Assembly: GCA_943788505.1 (NCBI GenBank)
Contig: CALSQR010000002.1
Coordinates: 503,323-567,322, forward strand
Direction: 5' to 3'
Length of the DNA stretch: 64,000 bases
Origin: an uncultured bacterium
Lineage (GTDB): Bacteria; Bacteroidota; Rhodothermia; Rhodothermales; UBA10348
Shown: positions 33,740 through 44,409 of the stretch, in pieces
Layout of the letters: the number at the start of each line of letters is the position of its first letter
Numbering within the stretch: the stretch's first letter is position 1
Notes under the pieces: generated by a model
The model's input: the letters and a program-made list of their open reading frames with translations, nothing else
What the model was told of the DNA's origin: nothing
Database searches by the model: none
Program-made: the position numbers and the translations under genes

Positions 33740-34870
33740 ATGAGTTTAGATCCAAAGCCATCCTCATCTTCTCGAGGCCTTGAGGGCGTCATAGCCTTAG
33801 AAACAGCAATTTGTGATATCGACGGCCAGAAAGGAGAGTTGATTTATCGGGGGTATGACATTGACGACTTGGCTAGACATTGTTCATTCGAAGAAGTAGC
33901 CTGGTTACTGTGGAACACCACCCTTCCTGAGCCAGATGAGCTTCTTCGTCTGGATCGGATGCTACAGTCCGAGCGGGTTTTGCCTCCGATGATTCTGGAT
34001 GTCATGTCGATGACACCTGAAGATGCCGATCCTATGGCTGTTTTGCGCACTGGTGTGTCTGCCATGGCGCATTTTGATACCCAGGCGGACGACGCATCGG
34101 CTGAGGCTAACTATCGCAAGGCTGTTCGGCTCACTGCGCGCATGCCCATGCTGATTGCCGCCTTCAACCGTCTTAGAAATGGTCATCAACCACTGACCCC
34201 CTTGAAAGGCGCATCGACTGCGGCCAATTTCCTGTATCAACTCGATGGTAAGGAGCCTGGGGAAGCAGCTGTAAGGATTTTCGATGCTTGCCTCGTACTG
34301 CATGCAGAACATGGACTTAATGCGTCAACATTTGCCGCTCGCGTTATCGGCGCAACCTTGTCCGATGTTTACTCGGCCATATCGGGTGCTATCGGTGCGC
34401 TCAAGGGCTCGCTCCACGGAGGTGCGAACCTCAGGGTGATGCAGATGCTAGCCGAAATTGATCGATCAGGGATGGACCCACGAAGCTGGGTTCTTGACAG
34501 ATTGCAGCAAAAAGAGCGGATCATGGGATTTGGACACAGAGTTTATAAGACCCTGGATCCCCGGGCCGCTATTCTTCGAGAGATGTCCGGCAAATTGGCC
34601 GAAGAGCGTGGAGAGAAAAAATGGTTCGACATGAGCCTAACGTTGATGGACGTGATGGAAACGGAAAAAGGGCTGTATCCAAACGTGGACTTCTTTTCAG
34701 CCTCCGTTTACGGTACCCTAGGCATACCGATGGATCTCTTTACTCCCATTTTTGCCATGTCTCGGGTAACCGGCTGGACAGCCCATCTTATGGAGCAATG
34801 GTCAGATAATAGATTGATCAGACCACGGGCAGCGTACTCCGGGCCCAGGAGTCTTTCAACCGGTCGCTGA
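33740..34870 (+). CDS. gltA: Citrate synthase
   Basis: A 376-aa citrate synthase of the short (Bacillus-like) type, condensing oxaloacetate and acetyl-CoA. Visible landmarks are GLEGVIALETAICDIDGQKGELIYRGY at the N-terminus, a catalytic His in LHAEHGLNAS, the GALKGSLHGGAN segment with another active-site His, and MGFGHRVYKTLDPRA. ATG at 33740 is used because the long upstream extension of this frame shows no similarity to the family. The sdhCAB genes follow on the same strand after 234 nt, so TCA functions are grouped. Confidence 0.95.
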   Translation: MSLDPKPSSSSRGLEGVIALETAICDIDGQKGELIYRGYDIDDLARHCSFEEVAWLLWNTTLPEPDELLRLDRMLQSERVLPPMILDVMSMTPEDADPMAVLRTGVSAMAHFDTQADDASAEANYRKAVRLTARMPMLIAAFNRLRNGHQPLTPLKGASTAANFLYQLDGKEPGEAAVRIFDACLVLHAEHGLNASTFAARVIGATLSDVYSAISGAIGALKGSLHGGANLRVMQMLAEIDRSGMDPRSWVLDRLQQKERIMGFGHRVYKTLDPRAAILREMSGKLAEERGEKKWFDMSLTLMDVMETEKGLYPNVDFFSASVYGTLGIPMDLFTPIFAMSRVTGWTAHLMEQWSDNRLIRPRAAYSGPRSLSTGR

Positions 34871-34909
34871 ACGTTTTTTTACCGTTACTTGCCTGTTCCT
34901 CCGTCCGTT

Positions 34910-34941
34910 GAACGACTTCATACCCTGTTATGGAGTCGTTC
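34910..34941 (+). repeat. Perfect hairpin between citrate synthase and sdhC
   Basis: GAACGACTTCATA and TATGGAGTCGTTC form a 13-bp stem (one G-U pair) around a 6-nt loop. No T-run follows on either strand, so it is not a standard terminator. It lies about 165 nt before sdhC and could be an operator or RNA structure in the sdh leader. A T7 run at 34874-34880, just after the citrate synthase stop, has no good stem before it. Confidence 0.6.
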
Positions 34942-35104
34942 CGTGTAACCTTCGTTAAATGTACAGGGTGTGAGGCAAATCCTGGGAGCCTTCCAGTTCC
35001 TTGTTCCGTACTTTAGGCGACAGTTCTGGAAATCCGCTGGCGTGCAAGCGTCTACGGGAATCCGGTATCAAGCCCGACAAACCCTTTCGGCATCCGCTGC
35101 AGAC

Positions 35105-35803
35105 ATGAGCTTATCAAATGTATTGCGTTCTCCCGTCGGTAAAAAATTCGTAACGGGAATTACGGGATTGGGCCTGGTCATTTTTGTGCTGATGCACATG
35201 ATCGGAAACCTCTCGATGTTTTCGGGCGATGACGCCTACAACGAGTATGCCCATTTTCTGGCCAGCCTAGGTCCACTCCTTTACGCTGTTGAAGCTGGCC
35301 TAGTGCTTTTCTTCCTGTTTCATGCCATTACAGGTGTCCGCATCTGGATTGGAAAAAGGAAAGCCCGCCCTCAAGGGTACGATATGTATCGTAGCGCTGG
35401 CAGCCCGAGCTTGCAGTCGTCCAGCTCTAGAAGTATGGCTATTACGGGAATCATCCTGCTTGTTTTCACGGTTTTTCACCTGATCTCTTTCAAGTTTGGA
35501 CCGGGAGGCCCCGGCAATGGTGACCCCGCCTACATGACAGTAATCGATGGCGTGGAAATGCGCAACTTGGCCCTTCTCGTTCGGGAAAAATTTGCGACTA
35601 CCTGGTACACATTGGGTTACACAGCCATCATGCTTCTATTGGTCGTTCACTTACGACACGGAGTTTGGAGCGCATTGCAGTCACTTGGCGCCATGCGACC
35701 TTCCATCACCCCTGCTGTCTACACGATTGGTGGCCTACTAGGTCTTGGCATCGGACTTGGCTTCATTGCAATGCCCCTAGCCCTTTACCTCGGCTGGATC
35801 TGA
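35105..35803 (+). CDS. sdhC: Succinate dehydrogenase cytochrome b558 subunit
   Basis: A 232-aa, five-helix membrane subunit of the b558-type (fused C/D) succinate:quinone oxidoreductase. It anchors SdhAB and carries haem b; candidate ligands are His in [29 protein letters not shown] and LLVVHLRHG. The start [21 protein letters not shown] matches the family's usual N-terminus; the ORF extends 135 nt upstream without similarity. It is followed by sdhA after 52 nt. Confidence 0.93.
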   Translation: MSLSNVLRSPVGKKFVTGITGLGLVIFVLMHMIGNLSMFSGDDAYNEYAHFLASLGPLLYAVEAGLVLFFLFHAITGVRIWIGKRKARPQGYDMYRSAGSPSLQSSSSRSMAITGIILLVFTVFHLISFKFGPGGPGNGDPAYMTVIDGVEMRNLALLVREKFATTWYTLGYTAIMLLLVVHLRHGVWSALQSLGAMRPSITPAVYTIGGLLGLGIGLGFIAMPLALYLGWI

Positions 35804-35855
35804 TCCTTGTGACCCATCCCGTTTTCTCTGTTCCGACATCATCCCGACACACACC

Positions 35856-37769
35856 ATGTCAACCGTTCTCGATCCGAAGATTCCCGCAGGTCCACTGAAG
35901 GACAAATGGGACACGTATAAAAACGGTATCAAACTGGTCAACCCGGCCAACAAACGGAAGCACACTGTGCTCGTTGTGGGTACGGGCCTTGCTGGCGGCT
36001 CCGCTGCTGCCACCTTGGCTGAGCTCGGTTACCACGTCAAGAGCTTTTGCATTCAGGACTCCCCCCGTCGGGCGCACTCAATTGCTGCGCAGGGTGGAAT
36101 TAATGCAGCTAAGAACTATCCAAATGACGGGGATACCGTCTGGCGCTTGTTCTACGATACCATCAAAGGCGGCGACTACCGCAGCCGCGAGGCCAACGTT
36201 CATCGTCTAGCACAGGTATCGAACAACATCATTGACCAATGCGTCGCGCAAGGCGTGCCTTTCGCTCGTGAATATGGTGGATTGCTCGACAACCGCTCAT
36301 TTGGTGGAGCCCAAGTCTCAAGGACGTTTTATGCTCGTGGGCAAACTGGACAGCAGCTACTGTTGGGCGCCTACCAGGCCATGAGCCGGCAGATTGGCAA
36401 AGGCAACATTGAGATGTTTGCGCGCCAAGAGATGCTTGACCTAGTCGTGGTGGACGGAAAAGCCCGAGGAATTATCACGCGTAACCTGGTTACAGGTGAG
36501 TACGAGCGTCACTTTGCGGACGCTGTATTACTCTGTACGGGTGGCTACGGTAACGTCTATTACCTATCGACGAATGCTAAGAACTCGAACGTGGCAGCTG
36601 CCTGGCGTTGCCACAAGCGAGGCGCTTACTTCGCCAACCCATGCTTCACGCAGATCCATCCAACCTGTATTCCCGTTTCCGGGGACTATCAGTCTAAGCT
36701 GACTCTTATGTCAGAAAGTCTTCGAAATGATGGCCGCGTTTGGGTACCAAAACAAGTTGGCGACACGCGCAAGCCGCTTGATATCCCGGAAGACGAGCGG
36801 GACTACTATCTGGAACGCCGCTATCCAAGCTTTGGTAATCTCGTGCCTCGTGATGTTGCGTCGAGAAATGCCAAATTAGCTACGGATGAAGGGCGTGGTG
36901 TTGGAGAAACTAAGCTGGCCGTTTATTTAGACTTTGCCGATTCAATCAAACGTCTCGGACGAGATGTGATTGAAGCACGCTACGGTAATCTTTTCGAAAT
37001 GTATGAGCGCATCACGGGCGATGACCCCTATAAAATGCCGATGCGCATCTTCCCAGCCGTCCACTATACCATGGGTGGTCTTTGGGTTGATTACGAATTG
37101 CAATCAAACGTGCCCGGGCTTTTTGTTCTTGGCGAAGCCAACTTCTCCGACCACGGAGCCAATCGCCTAGGTGCTTCAGCTCTGATGCAGGGCTTGGCTG
37201 ATGGCTACTTTGTCATCCCGTATACGCTCGGCAACTACATCGCGAGCAACAGTTTTGACAAACTGACTGGTTTAGAAGCTGAGTTTGCGGAAGCAGAACA
37301 GAGTGCCAAGTCTAGAATCGAGAAAGTACTTTCGATCAAAGGCACGAAAACAGTTACGGAATACCATCGTGAACTTGGCCGCATTATGTGGGACGAAGTC
37401 GGCATGTCCCGCACCACAGACGGATTGAAAAAGGCGATCAACGATATTACAGCTCTTCGAGAAGATTTCTGGCAAAACGTTCTCGTGCCAGGTGAACCAA
37501 CCACGTTCAACAAGAACTTGGAGTTCGCTTTGCGCGTCGCTGACTTCCTCGAATTAGGGGAATTGATGGCCAGAGATGCGCTTGAACGAGAAGAATCGTG
37601 TGGCGGCCACTTCCGAGAAGAACATCAGACTCCTGAAGGAGAAGCACGCCGAGATGATGACGGTTTTACCCATGTTTCCGCTTGGGAATTTGGTGAAAAT
37701 GGTCATCAACTACACAAAGAAAAGCTGGACTTTGACAACGTCCAGCTCACCACCCGCAGCTACAAATAA
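35856..37769 (+). CDS. sdhA: Succinate dehydrogenase flavoprotein subunit
   Basis: A 637-aa FAD subunit oxidising succinate to fumarate. The FAD-binding motif is [19 protein letters not shown] near residues 32-50, and [23 protein letters not shown] contains the His to which FAD is attached in the family. Active-site segments IHPTCIP and [16 protein letters not shown], and the C-terminal [27 protein letters not shown] are all present. Length and lack of TAT signal fit the FCB-type enzyme. It forms an operon with sdhC and sdhB. Confidence 0.96.
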   Translation: MSTVLDPKIPAGPLKDKWDTYKNGIKLVNPANKRKHTVLVVGTGLAGGSAAATLAELGYHVKSFCIQDSPRRAHSIAAQGGINAAKNYPNDGDTVWRLFYDTIKGGDYRSREANVHRLAQVSNNIIDQCVAQGVPFAREYGGLLDNRSFGGAQVSRTFYARGQTGQQLLLGAYQAMSRQIGKGNIEMFARQEMLDLVVVDGKARGIITRNLVTGEYERHFADAVLLCTGGYGNVYYLSTNAKNSNVAAAWRCHKRGAYFANPCFTQIHPTCIPVSGDYQSKLTLMSESLRNDGRVWVPKQVGDTRKPLDIPEDERDYYLERRYPSFGNLVPRDVASRNAKLATDEGRGVGETKLAVYLDFADSIKRLGRDVIEARYGNLFEMYERITGDDPYKMPMRIFPAVHYTMGGLWVDYELQSNVPGLFVLGEANFSDHGANRLGASALMQGLADGYFVIPYTLGNYIASNSFDKLTGLEAEFAEAEQSAKSRIEKVLSIKGTKTVTEYHRELGRIMWDEVGMSRTTDGLKKAINDITALREDFWQNVLVPGEPTTFNKNLEFALRVADFLELGELMARDALEREESCGGHFREEHQTPEGEARRDDDGFTHVSAWEFGENGHQLHKEKLDFDNVQLTTRSYK

Positions 37770-37789
37770 GACGACAGCTTCGAATTGTT

Positions 37790-38542
37790 ATGGCAAACAG
37801 CATGAACATTACGCTCAAAGTCTGGCGTCAGGCAGGCCCCAAGGCCAAAGGTGGTTTCGAAACCTACGTGGTGCCGGAAGCCAATCCTCATATGTCTTTC
37901 CTGGAGCTTCTTGACGTACTCAACGAACAGTTGATCAAGGAAGGCAAAGAGCCTGTTGAATTCGATCACGACTGTCGCGAAGGTATCTGCGGATCCTGTG
38001 GCGTTGTAATTGATGGACAGGCTCACGGCCCGCAGCAGCGGACAGCTTGCTGCCAGTTGCATATGCGTCACTATAAGGATGGCGATTCAATCGTTATCGA
38101 GCCGTGGCGTGCCGAAGGCTTCCCGATTATCAAGGATCTCGTTGTGGATCGTACGTCTTTTGACCGCATCATTGCGGCTGGCGGGTACATTTCAGCGAAC
38201 ACTGGAGCAGCGCAGGACGCTAACTCGCTGCCTATCGCGAAAGCAGATGCTGATCTGGCAATGGATTTTGCGGCTTGTATCGGATGTGGAGCCTGCGTGG
38301 CTGCTTGTCCGAATGCTTCTGCATCTCTGTTTACGGCCGCAAAAATCGCGCAGCTATCCCTGCTTCCCCAAGGCGATCCAGAGCGCAAATCGCGCGCCAT
38401 CGCAATGGTTGATCAGATGGAACAGGAAGGCTTCGGAGACTGCTCAAATCACACGGAGTGCGAAGCAGTATGTCCGAAAGGTATCTCGGTATCAGCCATC
38501 ACGAAGATGCGCCGCGAGTACATGAAGGCAGTGATTGGCTGA
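37790..38542 (+). CDS. sdhB: Succinate dehydrogenase iron-sulfur subunit
   Basis: A 250-aa subunit carrying electrons from FAD to quinone. Cysteine motifs for three clusters are visible: [10 protein letters not shown] with a following Cys in RTACC for [2Fe-2S], [12 protein letters not shown], and later [12 protein letters not shown] for the [4Fe-4S] and [3Fe-4S] clusters. It starts 20 nt after sdhA. A hairpin at 38576-38603 separates it from the convergent purQ. Confidence 0.95.
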   Translation: MANSMNITLKVWRQAGPKAKGGFETYVVPEANPHMSFLELLDVLNEQLIKEGKEPVEFDHDCREGICGSCGVVIDGQAHGPQQRTACCQLHMRHYKDGDSIVIEPWRAEGFPIIKDLVVDRTSFDRIIAAGGYISANTGAAQDANSLPIAKADADLAMDFAACIGCGACVAACPNASASLFTAAKIAQLSLLPQGDPERKSRAIAMVDQMEQEGFGDCSNHTECEAVCPKGISVSAITKMRREYMKAVIG

Positions 38543-38575
38543 TAACGCCTCGGCTCAACTTGACGACTTGTAGGC

Positions 38576-38603
38576 AAAGCCGCATCAGCAATGGTGCGGC
38601 TTT
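38576..38603. terminator. Bidirectional terminator-like hairpin between sdhB and purQ
   Basis: AAAGCCGCA and TGCGGCTTT form a perfect 9-bp stem around a 10-nt loop in the gap between convergent genes. The flanking A/T tracts are only three bases, so termination strength is uncertain. Confidence 0.6.
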
Positions 38604-38623
38604 GTCATATCAACTAAGTACGT

Positions 38624-39328
38624 TCAGGCTCCTACGCTTAAGGCATCTACAATAGACGTGAAAATCCGAGCTCCATCAGGACGACCGAGGATGGCTTCTG
38701 CACATCGCTCAGGGTGTGGCATCATTCCCAACACATTGCGGCCTTCGTTCAGGATACCAGCAATGTTGCGCGAGGCGCCATTTGGATTTGACTCCTTCGT
38801 GACCTGCCCATTTTCGTTACAGTACCTAAAGGCTACTCGACCTTGATCTTCCAATTGATCCAAGATGTCGTCTGAGGCAAAGTAGTTTCCTTCACCATGT
38901 GCAACCGGTACCCGTAATACTTCTCCTGAAGTCAGTCCTTGCGTAAAGGGGCTGTCCAGACTCTCGGTCTTGAGGTGCACATTCTTGCACACGAAGCGAA
39001 GCGATTCATTCCGCATAAGTGCACCAGGCAGGAGCCCAGATTCGCACAGGATTTGAAAGCCATTGCAGATGCCCATTACCAGTCCGCCGCTGTTGGCGAA
39101 TCTGACCACATCCTTCATAATGGGTGAAAACCGGGCTATAGCGCCACTGCGCAAATAATCCCCGTACGAAAACCCACCTGGAACGATGACAAAGTCAACA
39201 TCGCCCAATTCGGCTTCTTTGTGCCAGATGAAGCGGGCTTCTTGGCCGAAAACGTGCTTGGCTACGTGATATGCATCGTGATCACAGTTAGAGCCTGGAA
39301 AGACGATGACGCCGAAGCGGACTGACAT
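38624..39328 (-). CDS. purQ: Phosphoribosylformylglycinamidine synthase subunit PurQ
   Basis: A 234-aa class I glutamine amidotransferase that supplies ammonia to PurL in purine synthesis. It starts [16 protein letters not shown], has the catalytic Cys in [10 protein letters not shown] near residue 89, the [13 protein letters not shown] segment, and the catalytic His-Glu in [12 protein letters not shown] near 200. No purS or purL lies in the window. It is convergent with sdhB and divergent from the creatininase-family gene. Confidence 0.96.
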   Translation of the reverse strand: MSVRFGVIVFPGSNCDHDAYHVAKHVFGQEARFIWHKEAELGDVDFVIVPGGFSYGDYLRSGAIARFSPIMKDVVRFANSGGLVMGICNGFQILCESGLLPGALMRNESLRFVCKNVHLKTESLDSPFTQGLTSGEVLRVPVAHGEGNYFASDDILDQLEDQGRVAFRYCNENGQVTKESNPNGASRNIAGILNEGRNVLGMMPHPERCAEAILGRPDGARIFTSIVDALSVGA

Positions 39329-39527
39329 GGCAATTGGGGTGCGACGTGGGTACCAACTTGAATAGAAAGAATATACATATCTCAGGACTGCCCGGGGAAC
39401 GGGTTTGGCTCCTCGATATGGTTCGGATCAACAATTCACGTTTTCGTACAAATGTGCATTCATGTCGTTTTTCTGGTGCGGATCAGGTCGGAAGAACCGA
39501 AATTGTGATAAACAAACCAGCCAACGC

Positions 39528-40286
39528 ATGCCTTCCACTCTTCTCGACCAACTAACCTGGCCCGATGTGCGTGATACATCGTACTCCACTGCAATCCTGC
39601 CTTGGGGAGCCACCGAAGCGCATAACCTGCATTTACCTCATGGTACGGACACGTTCCAAGCTGAAGCCGTAGCACGTTTGGCCGCTGAAAAAGCAACTGT
39701 GAAAGGGGCTGCGGTCATCGTCCTACCCACCGTGCCGTTTGGCGTACACACACAGCAGAAAGACCTCCCGCTGACGCTAAACATGAATCCATCTACCCAA
39801 CATCTTGTCCTCAAGGATCTGCTCCAGAGCGTTGAAAAGGCAGGCGTCCGCCACATGGTTGTCTTAAATGGACACGGTGCAAATTCTTTCCGGCAAATGA
39901 TCCGCGAGTTGCAGGCATCAACTACAGTATTCCTATGCGAAGCTAATTGGTGGACGCTGGGGGATGCGAATTCTGTCTTCGATGAGCCCGGAGACCACGC
40001 CGGAGAGCTCGAGACCAGTGTGATGATGCATCTCCATCCTGAGATAGTAAGGCCACTGGAAGAAGCCGGGGAGGGTCATGGTCGTTCCTTTCGTATCAAG
40101 GCCCTTCGCGAGAAACGTGTCTGGGCTCCTCGGAAGTGGACTCAAGTGACGGATGATACGGGCGTGGGCAATCCAGCGTTAGCTACACCTGAAAAAGGAG
40201 CTCAATTTCTGGACCAGGTGACGACTGAATTAGCTGATTTCTTGGTGGACTTGGAATCTGCGAATCCGAAAGACCTGTATGCATGA
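39528..40286 (+). CDS. Creatininase family protein
   Basis: A 252-aa metal-dependent amidohydrolase-like protein. Metal-binding landmarks of the family are LPWGATEAHNLHLPHGTDT (Glu, His, Asp), VVLNGHGAN, and DEPGDHAGELETS near the C-terminal half. ATG at 39528 (MPSTLLDQ) is chosen because the longer frame has no similarity before it. Members act on creatinine or on pterin/flavin precursors and related amides, so the name does not fix the substrate. It precedes the Bat operon by 145 nt on the same strand. Confidence 0.9.
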   Translation: MPSTLLDQLTWPDVRDTSYSTAILPWGATEAHNLHLPHGTDTFQAEAVARLAAEKATVKGAAVIVLPTVPFGVHTQQKDLPLTLNMNPSTQHLVLKDLLQSVEKAGVRHMVVLNGHGANSFRQMIRELQASTTVFLCEANWWTLGDANSVFDEPGDHAGELETSVMMHLHPEIVRPLEEAGEGHGRSFRIKALREKRVWAPRKWTQVTDDTGVGNPALATPEKGAQFLDQVTTELADFLVDLESANPKDLYA

Positions 40287-40431
40287 TTATTGGTAGTCGA
40301 CGCACAGCCCAGTTCCTAGGCAACAGATACAACATCTAAGGACCTGATACGTTATCTGTGCAACAAAAGAAGCATCTTGCGCATTGGTGCGTTCACTTCA
40401 ACCTATCTGAAAACCCGGCTGGTCGCCGTCC

Positions 40432-41310
40432 ATGATACCCAAGGAACTCTTCAAGAAAATCCGGCAGATCGAGATCCGTACCAAGGGTCTCGTGAGCAAT
40501 ATTTTCGGGGGAGAATACCATTCTGCATTCAAAGGCACAGGGATGGATTTTGCCGAAGTGCGACCATATCAGTTTGGCGACGATGTGCGAAATATTGACT
40601 GGAATGTTTCGGCGCGATATCCCGATACATTCATCAAGATTTTCAAGGAAGAGCGAGAACAGACGGTCCTCTTGGCTGTGGACGTTTCCGGCTCTGAAGA
40701 CTTTGCTTCCGCTGGCATGTTCAAACGGGAAATAGCTGCAGAAATTTGCGCAGTTGTGGCCTTTTCGGCCATCCAGAACAACGACAATGTTGGGTTGCTA
40801 CTCTTTTCCGATCAGGTAGAGTTGTTCGTACCGCCAAAAAAGGGTCGTAAGCATGTCCTTCGATTGATCAGAGATCTATTCGCCCACGAACAACAGTCCA
40901 AGGGCACCAACCTGACCGTGGCACTCAATCACCTCGTCCATGTGTTGCACAGACGCTCAATCGTCATGATCCTTAGTGACTTCATGGACAATGAGTTCGA
41001 GCCAGCTTTAAGGGCCGTCGCACGACGTCACGACACCATCGCCGTCCATCTAACTGATCCAGTAGAGTCGGATCTCCCGAACGTTGGACTCATGGAAGTA
41101 ACCGATGCCGAAACAGGACAACATGTCCTCATCGATACGTCCAGTGAAGCTGTTCGAGAATCCTATTCGAGCACAGCTGCCAGGCGGCGACACATTGTTG
41201 ACAAGACCTTTAGGCGACTGCGCGTAGATAGCATCCCTGTAGTGACGGATGAAAGCTATGTAGAGCCCCTAATCCGCTTTTTCCGTCAGCGAAATCGGGT
41301 GGGTGGGTGA
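40432..41310 (+). CDS. DUF58 domain protein of the Bat operon
   Basis: A 292-aa cytoplasmic protein. GEYHSAFKGTGMDFAEVRPYQFGDDVRNIDWNVSAR is the DUF58 signature, followed by a von Willebrand-like fold with AVDVSGSE. In most genomes such genes stand beside a MoxR AAA ATPase and the Bat genes; here MoxR is not adjacent. Its stop overlaps the next start by 1 nt (TGATG), so the genes are translationally coupled. Confidence 0.93.
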   Translation: MIPKELFKKIRQIEIRTKGLVSNIFGGEYHSAFKGTGMDFAEVRPYQFGDDVRNIDWNVSARYPDTFIKIFKEEREQTVLLAVDVSGSEDFASAGMFKREIAAEICAVVAFSAIQNNDNVGLLLFSDQVELFVPPKKGRKHVLRLIRDLFAHEQQSKGTNLTVALNHLVHVLHRRSIVMILSDFMDNEFEPALRAVARRHDTIAVHLTDPVESDLPNVGLMEVTDAETGQHVLIDTSSEAVRESYSSTAARRRHIVDKTFRRLRVDSIPVVTDESYVEPLIRFFRQRNRVGG

Positions 41311-42353
41311 TGCGCACCAACATGTCCATCATATTTTCCCTCGCTTTACTGCTACTCGCCGTGCCAAACACACGAGCTCAGCAAGCAGAAACGTATGCGT
41401 CCGTCGACTCCGTGACAGTAGGCGACCGCTTCGAATTAACCGTCGTATTGGGTCACGATGGGTCCCGCGAAGCCGTATTTCCACATGACTTACTGCCGGA
41501 TTCGCTGCAGGCCAACACAATTTTCGCTCTCGGCGACTTTGAAATTCTGGATGTCCTGCGCCGCGGTAGCCGTCCATATGAAACCGGCGGTCAGATTGAC
41601 TCGGTTGTGTATGAAGCCACTACATTCGCCTTGGACACCGCTCGCGTAGCCGGCATCCCGATCGGGCTTGCCGCTGCCTCAGACACGCTGACAGCCCTCG
41701 CCCCGGGTACTTTCGTTCGTATCGGTAGCCTCGTTCCAGACGATGCCACTGAATTGAAAGACCTAGCCCCGCTAGCAGAGTTTGACCGCGTGTGGTGGCC
41801 ATGGATTCTGGGGCTATTGGCACTAGCTGCAGTGATTGGTGGCCTAGGGTGGCGACATCGCAACAAGGACACGGACGAAGTGGACGATGAATCGAACGCT
41901 GAGCCAGCAATACCGCCCTACCAGCAAGCAGTGGACCGACTGGTAGCGCTACAACAAGTTGACCTCTCCGATCCTGACCAAGTGAAACCATTCTATGTTG
42001 AGCTGACGGACATACTGCGGACCTATGTCGGGAGACGAGCAAATGTACCAGCGCTTGAAACCACAACTCGAGAACTACTGGACCGGTTGCGCTCTGCCGC
42101 TTCGAGTGGGCCGCTGCCGGAAGACGTGATTTCAGAAATAGATCTGGTCCTCTCCCATGCTGACCTTGTGAAATTTGCTGATCTGCGCCCAATCCTCGAA
42201 CAAACTCGAGCAATGGTCGATGAAACTCGCGGAGCCATCGAAGACACTGAGTCGGTGTATCGCGAAGAGGAGCTAAAGCGCGAAAAAGCGCGGCAGGCAG
42301 CACTCGAAGCTGCTCGATATGCCCCTGCTGAGAAAGAAATGGAGGACGCCTAA
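41310..42353 (+). CDS. Membrane protein of the Bat operon (DUF4381-like)
   Basis: A 347-aa protein with a signal peptide (about 1-23, ending TRAQ), an extracytoplasmic beta domain of about 130 residues, one membrane helix (WWPWILGLLALAAVIGGLGW, near 152-171) and a cytoplasmic helical tail with IPPYQQAVDRLVAL and the acidic/Ala-rich end. This layout is found between DUF58 and BatA genes in many FCB genomes. Exact role unknown. It starts within the DUF58 stop and is followed by batA after 1 nt. Confidence 0.85.
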   Translation: MRTNMSIIFSLALLLLAVPNTRAQQAETYASVDSVTVGDRFELTVVLGHDGSREAVFPHDLLPDSLQANTIFALGDFEILDVLRRGSRPYETGGQIDSVVYEATTFALDTARVAGIPIGLAAASDTLTALAPGTFVRIGSLVPDDATELKDLAPLAEFDRVWWPWILGLLALAAVIGGLGWRHRNKDTDEVDDESNAEPAIPPYQQAVDRLVALQQVDLSDPDQVKPFYVELTDILRTYVGRRANVPALETTTRELLDRLRSAASSGPLPEDVISEIDLVLSHADLVKFADLRPILEQTRAMVDETRGAIEDTESVYREEELKREKARQAALEAARYAPAEKEMEDA

Positions 42354-42354
42354 G

Positions 42355-43338
42355 ATGGGTTTCGCTCAACCATATTGGCTCATTCTGTTGGCAATAATTC
42401 CTGTCGTGGCATGGCGTGCATGGCAGGCCGCTCGCTCACGATCAGGCATGCGTTTCAGTACGACGGCATCAGCCATGTCCGTAGGGCCATCGCTGCGTAC
42501 GCGGCTGCGCTTCGTCCCAGCACTGCTTCGCGTTGCAGGATTGACACTCGCCATTATTGCGATGGCTCGACCACAGGATCGCAATGTTATCAGGGAGCGC
42601 TTTGCCGAAGGCGTAGATATCATTATGGTCTTGGATACGTCCACATCCATGCGAGCTGAAGATTTTCGACCTAACCGATTTGAAGCAGCAAAAGCCGTCG
42701 GAGCGAATTTCATCAACGGAAGGACTTCTGATCGTGTTGGACTCGTTGTCTTTGCAGCCAACGCGTATACACAAGCACCACTAACGTTGGACTATGCGTT
42801 TCTCCAACAAATGTTGGCCGAAGTCGAAGTTGGTGTTATTGAGGATGGAACAGCTATTGGGACGGCTCTTGCTATGGCCGTCAACAGGCTAAAAGACACC
42901 GAAGCCAAAAGTAAGGTGATCATTCTCCTGACCGACGGACAGAACAACCGGGGCGAATTGAGCCCTGAAACAGCGGCTGAAGTTGCGCGAACGCTGGGGG
43001 TCCGTATTTATGCGATTGGTGTCGGACAGCACGGTGAAGCGCCTTTCGTTGTAGACCATCCTTTTGCAGGTCGTCAACGTCGTATGGTCCCCGTTGAAAT
43101 TGACGAGGAAATGCTCCAGGCTGTTGCCGACATGACGGGTGGACAGTACTTCAGAGCAACCAACAACCGCGCACTAGCAGACATTTACGATCAGATCGGC
43201 GAACTAGAGCGCACCAAAATCGAGGAACGGAGTTACCTGGATTTTGAAGAGAAATATGTCTCGTTCCTCTTCCCTGGGCTCCTTTTTCTCTTCCTAGATG
43301 TTCTCTTTTCAACCACCCTTTTCAGACGGTTTCCCTGA
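42355..43338 (+). CDS. batA: BatA-like von Willebrand factor A membrane protein
   Basis: A 327-aa protein with two N-terminal membrane helices, a vWA domain from about residue 85 and a C-terminal membrane helix (LFPGLLFLFLDVLFSTTLF). The metal-ion-dependent adhesion site is LDTSTSM with a later conserved Thr and Asp (LLTDGQNNRG). ATG at 42355 gives MGFAQPYWLI; the ORF is open 36 nt further up inside the previous gene. Bat proteins form a membrane complex first linked to aerotolerance in Bacteroides. Confidence 0.92.
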   Translation: MGFAQPYWLILLAIIPVVAWRAWQAARSRSGMRFSTTASAMSVGPSLRTRLRFVPALLRVAGLTLAIIAMARPQDRNVIRERFAEGVDIIMVLDTSTSMRAEDFRPNRFEAAKAVGANFINGRTSDRVGLVVFAANAYTQAPLTLDYAFLQQMLAEVEVGVIEDGTAIGTALAMAVNRLKDTEAKSKVIILLTDGQNNRGELSPETAAEVARTLGVRIYAIGVGQHGEAPFVVDHPFAGRQRRMVPVEIDEEMLQAVADMTGGQYFRATNNRALADIYDQIGELERTKIEERSYLDFEEKYVSFLFPGLLFLFLDVLFSTTLFRRFP

Positions 43339-44405
43339 TGGAGTGGCTTAATCCACAATATATCTGGACGATTGCCCTCGCGCCTGCAGCTGTGGCTCTC
43401 TTCTTGGGGGCCGCCTTGCGCCGGCGCCAGTTGGCTGATCGATTCGGAGAAGGAAGCATGATCGCTCGACTGGCGGCGGCCGTTAGTCCTCGGAGACGCC
43501 GGTGGAAGGCGGCCCTTCGATCAACCGGAGTACTTCTGATCGCGCTATCGCTTGTTGGCCCCAGGTTTGGCACACGGCTAAAGGAGGTAAAACGCGAAGG
43601 CATCGACCTTGTGATTGCCTTGGACGTCTCGGCCTCGATGATGGCAGAGGATGTGGCACCTAACAGGCTTGAACGCGCCCGAAACGAGATCAAAAACTTG
43701 GTCGACGAGATGAAAGGAGATCGCGTTTCATTGGTCACGTTCGCTGGTGATGCCTTCATCCAGTGTCCGTTAACTACCGATTATGGTGCCCTACGTCTTT
43801 TCCTGGATGTAGCTGACCCATCCTTGATTCCAACGCCCGGAACCGACTTCGGAACAGCCTTGGATATGGCATTGCAGGCGTTTAAAGCACCTTCTGGCGC
43901 ACCTGATGGAGAAACTCGGACACGCGCCGTACTGTTTGTCTCTGATGGAGAAAACCATATCGCTGACCTGGATGAGATCCTCGAAGAAGCCAGAAAAGAA
44001 GGGGTTGTAATCTATGCTGCTGGCGTTGGCGAGACGGACGGCGCCCCCATTCCTGTCTATAGAAACGGACGGCGAGTCGATTACAAAAAGGATCGAACTG
44101 GAACCATTGTCACAACAAAACTGGAGGAAGCTGTTCTTCAGGATCTTGCTCGGGATGGTGCCTACTTCAGAATTGCGCGTACATCCAGTTCCCTACCACG
44201 TTTGACAGCTGCTCTTGACCAACTCAATAAAACCACGTTCGGGCAGGACGAATTTGAAGAGTATGAAGAGCGGTTTCAGTGGCCACTTCTCGCTGGTATC
44301 CTACTACTACTTCTGGAATGGGGCATTCCTGAGCGCAGAAAGATTTCTACTTCGTCAGTGAACGATGATTCGTTCCGAACCCCTTCACCCTCACCAACCG
44401 CTTAA
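43338..44405 (+). CDS. batB: BatB-like von Willebrand factor A membrane protein
   Basis: A 355-aa paralogue of BatA: N-terminal membrane helix, basic loop (RRRQ, RRRRW), vWA domain with ALDVSASM as the MIDAS motif and FVSDGENH, and a C-terminal membrane helix (WPLLAGILLLLLEWGIP) followed by a short Ser/Pro tail. Its ATG overlaps the batA stop by one base. It would sit in the inner membrane with its vWA domain exposed, in complex with BatA. Confidence 0.92.
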   Translation: MEWLNPQYIWTIALAPAAVALFLGAALRRRQLADRFGEGSMIARLAAAVSPRRRRWKAALRSTGVLLIALSLVGPRFGTRLKEVKREGIDLVIALDVSASMMAEDVAPNRLERARNEIKNLVDEMKGDRVSLVTFAGDAFIQCPLTTDYGALRLFLDVADPSLIPTPGTDFGTALDMALQAFKAPSGAPDGETRTRAVLFVSDGENHIADLDEILEEARKEGVVIYAAGVGETDGAPIPVYRNGRRVDYKKDRTGTIVTTKLEEAVLQDLARDGAYFRIARTSSSLPRLTAALDQLNKTTFGQDEFEEYEERFQWPLLAGILLLLLEWGIPERRKISTSSVNDDSFRTPSPSPTA

Positions 44406-44409
44406 CACC

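Noticed and set aside
41620-42369. 249-aa minus-strand ORF opposite the Bat operon
   Set aside because: It lies wholly antisense to tightly coupled Bat-operon genes and shows no domain.
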